Shown: positions 53,501 to 64,000 of the stretch, piece by piece
How the letters are laid out: each line of letters opens with the position of its first letter
Numbering within the stretch: the stretch's first letter is position 1
Assembly (NCBI GenBank): GCA_964035575.1
Contig: OZ037920.1
Location: forward strand, 1,054,001-1,118,000
Direction of reading: 5' to 3'
DNA from: Rhynchopus sp. YZ270_cl-10
Lineage: Eukaryota; Euglenozoa; Diplonemea; Diplonemida; Diplonemidae
DNA length: 64,000 bases
Notes under the pieces: generated by a model
The model's input: the letters and a program-made list of their open reading frames with translations, nothing else
What the model was told of the DNA's origin: nothing
The model's database searches: none
Position numbers and translations under genes: made by a program

Positions 53501-56500
53501 AAATCAAAATTAAAAAAAAAAAAAAAAAAAAAAAAACAGCAGAAAAAGAGACCAAAAAAAAAATGATATAATAACAAGGGAGAGCAAGTAGGTTATTTAA
53601 AGTAGGTTGACGACACCGAAACCCCAATAAAAAAAATGTGTCCGTTTATGGTGTCAACGTTAAAGACTACCAGAAGCAGCTCAGTGCATTCTGAAAAAAA
53701 TAAGCGAGCGATTCTAGGCTATATATGTTCATGAAGCCAATGAATCTAGATAAAGGTCCTATTTCAAAGAATTCCCACAAACAAACACCACTTTTATTTT
53801 TACTTTTTTTCAACAAACCAAATAAAAAGAAAAAAAAACTCTTTTTCACCACTGGAAGGGACTAGACCTCGTACTTGACCCTTTCAGTGAGACGTCAGAC
53901 CAATGTATTACATTGCCACACCCTGGGTAAGCTGTGCAGTCTGTAGGCCTACTACAAAAACCGCAAAACTTTGGAAAAAAAAAAGAACGAAGATAATAGG
54001 TATATCGCAGTAGTAATTTGGTCGTGGTTTACCAATGGTAATGTCCACGACGCAGTTTATATGGTTGTACTCAACGCGTACTATGTCACTAGTGATGAGT
54101 ATTTTTCTCGCAGGAGCGATTTGGTCTTGGTGGGCATCTTAGCTTTCCCATTTTTAAAGGGACAATAGCCTTGAGACTAAGACTCCAGGACACATATTAA
54201 ATTGTTTGCAATGCACGTTTTGCTATCTCTTTGTACTACTCTAGTCTTTGTGTAGGTGTTTCAATACAATGGACAATGGATGATTAAACTGGTTTTAATC
54301 ATTGCTTGGACGGCGAACTACTAAGTCCAGAAAATTCAGTATGTTTTTCACTTTTCTATTTTTTACTTTTATTTTATTTCTCTTTCTTGTGTGTTTGCTG
54401 AGGTTTTCTATCTGATACACAGACAGGATGTGTTGGTATTTGTTTGGATTGGTAGCAATTATTGCACGGAATACTTTACGTATACACGGCAGCCATCAAG
54501 ACCAAGACTCTTTAGGTTACTCTTCCTCCTGGTGATCAGACATTACATCCAGTAAGGACAGAGAAAGGAATAAGAAAAAAGAAAAAAAAAACTTTTGTAT
54601 TTTGTGTATTCCCGAAACAAAAAACTGAAGTAGAAGGTACCAAATGTTCACACGAACATCGGTTTCACGATATTCACCCACCATTTAAAGGGAAATCACT
54701 GAAGATGTCCACCCTTTTGAATACAACTGTATGATTCTTAGGACTGAAACAGGGTTAATATCAGAAACCAATCTACTGAAGTTTCAACTTGTGCACGAAG
54801 CATTTTACTTTTCTTTTCTACGTTTTGCAAAACACACAACATAAAAAGAAAGATGGGACCATTTTTGTTGATCCCTCACCATATACTATCAATTTATTGA
54901 TTGCATATGATGAAAATACTTTTTATTTACAAGTGCCTCCAGACATGCTGTGAAAAACTGAGCCTCGCTTAGAGTATGTTGCGGAATGGTCTCTAGTACA
55001 TTAGCCCTAAAAAGCTAAACACATAGTGCAAACTAGTTTATATTTATAGATATATTCTACTGCTGCACTATGCTTTGTTTACTCATAATTACAAAGGAGT
55101 TAACAGAAAGTCGAAGCACACAATACAGCTGTCCTGTGAACTTCGCACTACACCCCACCCCCTCCCTACCTCTTTGAAACAGTCAAAAAAGAAATCAAAA
55201 TTAAAAAAAAAAAAAAAAAAAAAAAAACAGCAGAAAAAGAGACCAAAAAAAAAATGATATAATAACAAGGGAGAGCAAGTAGGTTATTTAAAGTAGGTTG
55301 ACGACACCGAAACCCCAATAAAAAAAATGTGTCCGTTTATGGTGTCAACGTTAAAGACTACCAGAAGCAGCTCAGTGCATTCTGAAAAAAATAAGCGAGC
55401 GATTCTAGGCTATATATGTTCATGAAGCCAATGAATCTAGATAAAGGTCCTATTTCAAAGAATTCCCACAAACAAACACCACTTTTATTTTTACTTTTTT
55501 TCAACAAACCAAATAAAAAGAAAAAAAAACTCTTTTTCACCACTGGAAGGGACTAGACCTCGTACTTGACCCTTTCAGTGAGACGTCAGACCAATGTATT
55601 ACATTGCCACACCCTGGGTAAGCTGTGCAGTCTGTAGGCCTACTACAAAAACCGCAAAACTTTGGAAAAAAAAAAGAACGAAGATAATAGGTATATCGCA
55701 GTAGTAATTTGGTCGTGGTTTACCAATGGTAATGTCCACGACGCAGTTTATATGGTTGTACTCAACGCGTACTATGTCACTAGTGATGAGTATTTTTCTC
55801 GCAGGAGCGATTTGGTCTTGGTGGGCATCTTAGCTTTCCCATTTTTAAAGGGACAATAGCCTTGAGACTAAGACTCCAGGACACATATTAAATTGTTTGC
55901 AATGCACGTTTTGCTATCTCTTTGTACTACTCTAGTCTTTGTGTAGGTGTTTCAATACAATGGACAATGGATGATTAAACTGGTTTTAATCATTGCTTGG
56001 ACGGCGAACTACTAAGTCCAGAAAATTCAGTATGTTTTTCACTTTTCTATTTTTTACTTTTATTTTATTTCTCTTTCTTGTGTGTTTGCTGAGGTTTTCT
56101 ATCTGATACACAGACAGGATGTGTTGGTATTTGTTTGGATTGGTAGCAATTATTGCACGGAATACTTTACGTATACACGGCAGCCATCAAGACCAAGACT
56201 CTTTAGGTTACTCTTCCTCCTGGTGATCAGACATTACATCCAGTAAGGACAGAGAAAGGAATAAGAAAAAAGAAAAAAAAAACTTTTGTATTTTGTGTAT
56301 TCCCGAAACAAAAAACTGAAGTAGAAGGTACCAAATGTTCACACGAACATCGGTTTCACGATATTCACCCACCATTTAAAGGGAAATCACTGAAGATGTC
56401 CACCCTTTTGAATACAACTGTATGATTCTTAGGACTGAAACAGGGTTAATATCAGAAACCAATCTACTGAAGTTTCAACTTGTGCACGAAGCATTTTACT

Positions 56501-56888
56501 TTTCTTTTCTACGTTTTGCAAAACACACAACATAAAAAGAAAGATGGGACCATTTTTGTTGATCCCTCACCATATACTATCAATTTATTGATTGCATATG
56601 ATGAAAATACTTTTTATTTACAAGTGCCTCCAGACATGCTGTGAAAAACTGAGCCTCGCTTAGAGTATGTTGCGGAATGGTCTCTAGTACATTAGCCCTA
56701 AAAAGCTAAACACATAGTGCAAACTAGTTTATATTTATAGATATATTCTACTGCTGCACTATGCTTTGTTTACTCATAATTACAAAGGAGTTAACAGAAA
56801 GTCGAAGCACACAATACAGCTGTCCTGTGAACTTCGCACTACACCCCACCCCCTCCCTACCTCTTTGAAACAGTCAAAAAAGAAATCA

Positions 56889-56919
<31 letters not shown>

Positions 56920-58580
56920 CAGCAGAAAAAGAGACCAAAAAAAAAATGATATAATAACAAGGGAGAGCAAGTAGGTTATTTAAAGTAGGTTGACGACACC
57001 GAAACCCCAATAAAAAAAATGTGTCCGTTTATGGTGTCAACGTTAAAGACTACCAGAAGCAGCTCAGTGCATTCTGAAAAAAATAAGCGAGCGATTCTAG
57101 GCTATATATGTTCATGAAGCCAATGAATCTAGATAAAGGTCCTATTTCAAAGAATTCCCACAAACAAACACCACTTTTATTTTTACTTTTTTTCAACAAA
57201 CCAAATAAAAAGAAAAAAAAACTCTTTTTCACCACTGGAAGGGACTAGACCTCGTACTTGACCCTTTCAGTGAGACGTCAGACCAATGTATTACATTGCC
57301 ACACCCTGGGTAAGCTGTGCAGTCTGTAGGCCTACTACAAAAACCGCAAAACTTTGGAAAAAAAAAAGAACGAAGATAATAGGTATATCGCAGTAGTAAT
57401 TTGGTCGTGGTTTACCAATGGTAATGTCCACGACGCAGTTTATATGGTTGTACTCAACGCGTACTATGTCACTAGTGATGAGTATTTTTCTCGCAGGAGC
57501 GATTTGGTCTTGGTGGGCATCTTAGCTTTCCCATTTTTAAAGGGACAATAGCCTTGAGACTAAGACTCCAGGACACATATTAAATTGTTTGCAATGCACG
57601 TTTTGCTATCTCTTTGTACTACTCTAGTCTTTGTGTAGGTGTTTCAATACAATGGACAATGGATGATTAAACTGGTTTTAATCATTGCTTGGACGGCGAA
57701 CTACTAAGTCCAGAAAATTCAGTATGTTTTTCACTTTTCTATTTTTTACTTTTATTTTATTTCTCTTTCTTGTGTGTTTGCTGAGGTTTTCTATCTGATA
57801 CACAGACAGGATGTGTTGGTATTTGTTTGGATTGGTAGCAATTATTGCACGGAATACTTTACGTATACACGGCAGCCATCAAGACCAAGACTCTTTAGGT
57901 TACTCTTCCTCCTGGTGATCAGACATTACATCCAGTAAGGACAGAGAAAGGAATAAGAAAAAAGAAAAAAAAAACTTTTGTATTTTGTGTATTCCCGAAA
58001 CAAAAAACTGAAGTAGAAGGTACCAAATGTTCACACGAACATCGGTTTCACGATATTCACCCACCATTTAAAGGGAAATCACTGAAGATGTCCACCCTTT
58101 TGAATACAACTGTATGATTCTTAGGACTGAAACAGGGTTAATATCAGAAACCAATCTACTGAAGTTTCAACTTGTGCACGAAGCATTTTACTTTTCTTTT
58201 CTACGTTTTGCAAAACACACAACATAAAAAGAAAGATGGGACCATTTTTGTTGATCCCTCACCATATACTATCAATTTATTGATTGCATATGATGAAAAT
58301 ACTTTTTATTTACAAGTGCCTCCAGACATGCTGTGAAAAACTGAGCCTCGCTTAGAGTATGTTGCGGAATGGTCTCTAGTACATTAGCCCTAAAAAGCTA
58401 AACACATAGTGCAAACTAGTTTATATTTATAGATATATTCTACTGCTGCACTATGCTTTGTTTACTCATAATTACAAAGGAGTTAACAGAAAGTCGAAGC
58501 ACACAATACAGCTGTCCTGTGAACTTCGCACTACACCCCACCCCCTCCCTACCTCTTTGAAACAGTCAAAAAAGAAATCA

Positions 58581-58611
<31 letters not shown>

Positions 58612-61600
58612 CAGCAGAAAAAGAGACCAAAAAAAAAATGATATAATAACAAGGGAGAGCAAGTAGGTTATTTAAAGTAGGTTGACGACACCGAAACCCC
58701 AATAAAAAAAATGTGTCCGTTTATGGTGTCAACGTTAAAGACTACCAGAAGCAGCTCAGTGCATTCTGAAAAAAATAAGCGAGCGATTCTAGGCTATATA
58801 TGTTCATGAAGCCAATGAATCTAGATAAAGGTCCTATTTCAAAGAATTCCCACAAACAAACACCACTTTTATTTTTACTTTTTTTCAACAAACCAAATAA
58901 AAAGAAAAAAAAACTCTTTTTCACCACTGGAAGGGACTAGACCTCGTACTTGACCCTTTCAGTGAGACGTCAGACCAATGTATTACATTGCCACACCCTG
59001 GGTAAGCTGTGCAGTCTGTAGGCCTACTACAAAAACCGCAAAACTTTGGAAAAAAAAAAGAACGAAGATAATAGGTATATCGCAGTAGTAATTTGGTCGT
59101 GGTTTACCAATGGTAATGTCCACGACGCAGTTTATATGGTTGTACTCAACGCGTACTATGTCACTAGTGATGAGTATTTTTCTCGCAGGAGCGATTTGGT
59201 CTTGGTGGGCATCTTAGCTTTCCCATTTTTAAAGGGACAATAGCCTTGAGACTAAGACTCCAGGACACATATTAAATTGTTTGCAATGCACGTTTTGCTA
59301 TCTCTTTGTACTACTCTAGTCTTTGTGTAGGTGTTTCAATACAATGGACAATGGATGATTAAACTGGTTTTAATCATTGCTTGGACGGCGAACTACTAAG
59401 TCCAGAAAATTCAGTATGTTTTTCACTTTTCTATTTTTTACTTTTATTTTATTTCTCTTTCTTGTGTGTTTGCTGAGGTTTTCTATCTGATACACAGACA
59501 GGATGTGTTGGTATTTGTTTGGATTGGTAGCAATTATTGCACGGAATACTTTACGTATACACGGCAGCCATCAAGACCAAGACTCTTTAGGTTACTCTTC
59601 CTCCTGGTGATCAGACATTACATCCAGTAAGGACAGAGAAAGGAATAAGAAAAAAGAAAAAAAAAACTTTTGTATTTTGTGTATTCCCGAAACAAAAAAC
59701 TGAAGTAGAAGGTACCAAATGTTCACACGAACATCGGTTTCACGATATTCACCCACCATTTAAAGGGAAATCACTGAAGATGTCCACCCTTTTGAATACA
59801 ACTGTATGATTCTTAGGACTGAAACAGGGTTAATATCAGAAACCAATCTACTGAAGTTTCAACTTGTGCACGAAGCATTTTACTTTTCTTTTCTACGTTT
59901 TGCAAAACACACAACATAAAAAGAAAGATGGGACCATTTTTGTTGATCCCTCACCATATACTATCAATTTATTGATTGCATATGATGAAAATACTTTTTA
60001 TTTACAAGTGCCTCCAGACATGCTGTGAAAAACTGAGCCTCGCTTAGAGTATGTTGCGGAATGGTCTCTAGTACATTAGCCCTAAAAAGCTAAACACATA
60101 GTGCAAACTAGTTTATATTTATAGATATATTCTACTGCTGCACTATGCTTTGTTTACTCATAATTACAAAGGAGTTAACAGAAAGTCGAAGCACACAATA
60201 CAGCTGTCCTGTGAACTTCGCACTACACCCCACCCCCTCCCTACCTCTTTGAAACAGTCAAAAAAGAAATCAAAATTAAAAAAAAAAAAAAAAAAAAAAA
60301 AACAGCAGAAAAAGAGACCAAAAAAAAAATGATATAATAACAAGGGAGAGCAAGTAGGTTATTTAAAGTAGGTTGACGACACCGAAACCCCAATAAAAAA
60401 AATGTGTCCGTTTATGGTGTCAACGTTAAAGACTACCAGAAGCAGCTCAGTGCATTCTGAAAAAAATAAGCGAGCGATTCTAGGCTATATATGTTCATGA
60501 AGCCAATGAATCTAGATAAAGGTCCTATTTCAAAGAATTCCCACAAACAAACACCACTTTTATTTTTACTTTTTTTCAACAAACCAAATAAAAAGAAAAA
60601 AAAACTCTTTTTCACCACTGGAAGGGACTAGACCTCGTACTTGACCCTTTCAGTGAGACGTCAGACCAATGTATTACATTGCCACACCCTGGGTAAGCTG
60701 TGCAGTCTGTAGGCCTACTACAAAAACCGCAAAACTTTGGAAAAAAAAAAGAACGAAGATAATAGGTATATCGCAGTAGTAATTTGGTCGTGGTTTACCA
60801 ATGGTAATGTCCACGACGCAGTTTATATGGTTGTACTCAACGCGTACTATGTCACTAGTGATGAGTATTTTTCTCGCAGGAGCGATTTGGTCTTGGTGGG
60901 CATCTTAGCTTTCCCATTTTTAAAGGGACAATAGCCTTGAGACTAAGACTCCAGGACACATATTAAATTGTTTGCAATGCACGTTTTGCTATCTCTTTGT
61001 ACTACTCTAGTCTTTGTGTAGGTGTTTCAATACAATGGACAATGGATGATTAAACTGGTTTTAATCATTGCTTGGACGGCGAACTACTAAGTCCAGAAAA
61101 TTCAGTATGTTTTTCACTTTTCTATTTTTTACTTTTATTTTATTTCTCTTTCTTGTGTGTTTGCTGAGGTTTTCTATCTGATACACAGACAGGATGTGTT
61201 GGTATTTGTTTGGATTGGTAGCAATTATTGCACGGAATACTTTACGTATACACGGCAGCCATCAAGACCAAGACTCTTTAGGTTACTCTTCCTCCTGGTG
61301 ATCAGACATTACATCCAGTAAGGACAGAGAAAGGAATAAGAAAAAAGAAAAAAAAAACTTTTGTATTTTGTGTATTCCCGAAACAAAAAACTGAAGTAGA
61401 AGGTACCAAATGTTCACACGAACATCGGTTTCACGATATTCACCCACCATTTAAAGGGAAATCACTGAAGATGTCCACCCTTTTGAATACAACTGTATGA
61501 TTCTTAGGACTGAAACAGGGTTAATATCAGAAACCAATCTACTGAAGTTTCAACTTGTGCACGAAGCATTTTACTTTTCTTTTCTACGTTTTGCAAAACA

Positions 61601-63375
61601 CACAACATAAAAAGAAAGATGGGACCATTTTTGTTGATCCCTCACCATATACTATCAATTTATTGATTGCATATGATGAAAATACTTTTTATTTACAAGT
61701 GCCTCCAGACATGCTGTGAAAAACTGAGCCTCGCTTAGAGTATGTTGCGGAATGGTCTCTAGTACATTAGCCCTAAAAAGCTAAACACATAGTGCAAACT
61801 AGTTTATATTTATAGATATATTCTACTGCTGCACTATGCTTTGTTTACTCATAATTACAAAGGAGTTAACAGAAAGTCGAAGCACACAATACAGCTGTCC
61901 TGTGAACTTCGCACTACACCCCACCCCCTCCCTACCTCTTTGAAACAGTCAAAAAAGAAATCAAAATTAAAAAAAAAAAAAAAAAAAAAAAAACAGCAGA
62001 AAAAGAGACCAAAAAAAAAATGATATAATAACAAGGGAGAGCAAGTAGGTTATTTAAAGTAGGTTGACGACACCGAAACCCCAATAAAAAAAATGTGTCC
62101 GTTTATGGTGTCAACGTTAAAGACTACCAGAAGCAGCTCAGTGCATTCTGAAAAAAATAAGCGAGCGATTCTAGGCTATATATGTTCATGAAGCCAATGA
62201 ATCTAGATAAAGGTCCTATTTCAAAGAATTCCCACAAACAAACACCACTTTTATTTTTACTTTTTTTCAACAAACCAAATAAAAAGAAAAAAAAACTCTT
62301 TTTCACCACTGGAAGGGACTAGACCTCGTACTTGACCCTTTCAGTGAGACGTCAGACCAATGTATTACATTGCCACACCCTGGGTAAGCTGTGCAGTCTG
62401 TAGGCCTACTACAAAAACCGCAAAACTTTGGAAAAAAAAAAGAACGAAGATAATAGGTATATCGCAGTAGTAATTTGGTCGTGGTTTACCAATGGTAATG
62501 TCCACGACGCAGTTTATATGGTTGTACTCAACGCGTACTATGTCACTAGTGATGAGTATTTTTCTCGCAGGAGCGATTTGGTCTTGGTGGGCATCTTAGC
62601 TTTCCCATTTTTAAAGGGACAATAGCCTTGAGACTAAGACTCCAGGACACATATTAAATTGTTTGCAATGCACGTTTTGCTATCTCTTTGTACTACTCTA
62701 GTCTTTGTGTAGGTGTTTCAATACAATGGACAATGGATGATTAAACTGGTTTTAATCATTGCTTGGACGGCGAACTACTAAGTCCAGAAAATTCAGTATG
62801 TTTTTCACTTTTCTATTTTTTACTTTTATTTTATTTCTCTTTCTTGTGTGTTTGCTGAGGTTTTCTATCTGATACACAGACAGGATGTGTTGGTATTTGT
62901 TTGGATTGGTAGCAATTATTGCACGGAATACTTTACGTATACACGGCAGCCATCAAGACCAAGACTCTTTAGGTTACTCTTCCTCCTGGTGATCAGACAT
63001 TACATCCAGTAAGGACAGAGAAAGGAATAAGAAAAAAGAAAAAAAAAACTTTTGTATTTTGTGTATTCCCGAAACAAAAAACTGAAGTAGAAGGTACCAA
63101 ATGTTCACACGAACATCGGTTTCACGATATTCACCCACCATTTAAAGGGAAATCACTGAAGATGTCCACCCTTTTGAATACAACTGTATGATTCTTAGGA
63201 CTGAAACAGGGTTAATATCAGAAACCAATCTACTGAAGTTTCAACTTGTGCACGAAGCATTTTACTTTTCTTTTCTACGTTTTGCAAAACACACAACATA
63301 AAAAGAAAGATGGGACCATTTTTGTTGATCCCTCACCATATACTATCAATTTATTGATTGCATATGATGAAAATA
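47574..63375 (+). repeat. Tandem array of a 1691-bp noncoding unit, about 9.3 copies
   Basis: The unit runs from TAGTATGTTTTTCACTTTTC to the AAAATTCAG junction. Copies start near 47574, 49265, 50956, 52647, 54338, 56029, 57720, 59412, 61104 and a partial at 62795. Spacing is 1691 or 1692, and the only length change I see is in the internal poly-A. The AT-rich unit holds no convincing frame; the 60-76-codon frames in it are low-complexity or chance. I could not match it to rRNA, 5S or U1/U2/U4/U5/U6 by eye. One inverted repeat in each unit (TTGACGACACC...GGTGTCAAC, about 48533-48590 in unit 1) could form a hairpin. Confidence 0.97.
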
Positions 63376-63383
63376 TTTTTTTT

Positions 63384-63624
63384 ATATTTGCTCGAAAGTC
63401 AAATGTACACACGTACAGGGTCATGTGTATCAGTTGCTTCCACGAAAAGTAACCCACAATAACCCTGTCCTTCTGATAAGCGCGATAACATGGCTGAATC
63501 CTGGTCAAGGAGCGGACAGCAGAAGCCAGAAAATCAACATTTTTATCCCTCCATTTTCTTATTCCCCACAAAGCAGCGTATACTCAGGAAAGTTAAAAGC
63601 AATCTTGCTTGTCCTTATCGTTTG
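63384..63624 (+). repeat. Duplicated 3' flank of ankyrin copy 2
   Basis: Same length (241 bp) and sequence as 44355-44595. It resumes directly after the array at the shared T run, then breaks off at CGTTTG. Confidence 0.9.
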
Positions 63625-63627
63625 TTT

Positions 63628-64000
63628 AGTGCCACAGACAAAGAAGGTGACACGTGTCTTGTCCTTGCACAAATTTTTCGAGACACCGAGATTGTGCACT
63701 ATCTTGAGAACTTGCCGAAAGTGGACGTCAAGGGAACTAATAAGTTGTGCAACACTGCACTGGAAGCAGCGCCAGAGCAGTGCAATGCGATGAAGGAGGA
63801 AATAAAAGCACTGCAGGAAATGCTGAAGAGTGTCATGGACCAGCAGAAGGAGATGTTGGAGGCACAGAAGGGTGTGCAGGGGCCGACACAGCACACGGCA
63901 CCGGTGTCGGAGCAGCCGCAACAAGGCGGCATGGCAGAGCTCCGAGCGGTGTGTGCTGAGATGAGGGAGACAGTGAGGCAGTGCAGCGAGCACAACACGA
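63628..64000 (+). pseudogene. Ankyrin-repeat gene, copy 4, 5'-truncated and running off the window
   Basis: Begins abruptly at AGTGCCACAGACAAAGAAGG, inside the eighth ankyrin repeat. It then matches copy 3 (without the 15-bp duplication) through the coiled-coil region to the window end. The upstream DNA is the 3' flank of another copy, so there is no start or promoter of its own. It is a recombination chimera or an assembly join. The frame is open as far as it can be seen. Confidence 0.8.

Noticed and set aside
48311-62625. Families of 60-76-codon frames repeated every 1691 bp
   Set aside because: They follow poly-A or T-rich DNA, have no domain character and are explained by the satellite unit.

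Overview
The window is nuclear DNA of a eukaryote, probably a protist or alga whose lineage I cannot place. Genes are few and GC-rich. They sit in AT-rich intergenic DNA full of homopolymer runs and small transposons. The three introns I can place in one gene all begin GTATG and end CAG or CCAG. Every convincing gene lies on the + strand. A 200-base N run at 4446-4645 marks a scaffold gap.

Layout. 1-298: C-terminus of an AAAP-type amino acid permease. 299-13845: gene-poor, with at least five short terminal-inverted-repeat (TIR) elements, several with clear target-site duplications, a 30-copy octamer array, and many copies of a directional hairpin motif. 13853-19031: a complete UPF1 gene, the nonsense-mediated decay helicase, in four exons. 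Its 2.06-kb first intron carries three copies of a structure with all the hallmarks of a box H/ACA snoRNA, set among twelve copies of a 58-nt block containing a C-box-like GTGATGA. 21041-22120: a PDZ-domain protein. 22648-23308: a TA-flanked TIR element with a possible coding remnant. 24206-38251: a single open frame of 4681 codons for a giant cysteine-rich extracellular-type protein with LamG-like, PAN/apple-like, discoidin-like, kelch-like and laminin-EGF-like modules. 38252-47573: a young family of ankyrin-repeat genes (one frameshifted, two nearly identical intact copies), two further TIR elements and a decayed minus-strand gene. 47574-63375: a tandem array of about 9.3 copies of a 1691-bp noncoding unit. 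63384-64000: a duplicated piece of ankyrin 3' flank fused to a 5'-truncated fourth ankyrin copy.

The most notable items are the snoRNA-like cluster inside the UPF1 intron, the hairpin family found only on the + strand, and the recent duplication plus satellite expansion around the ankyrin genes. All calls rest on reading the sequence by eye. No database search or folding program was run.
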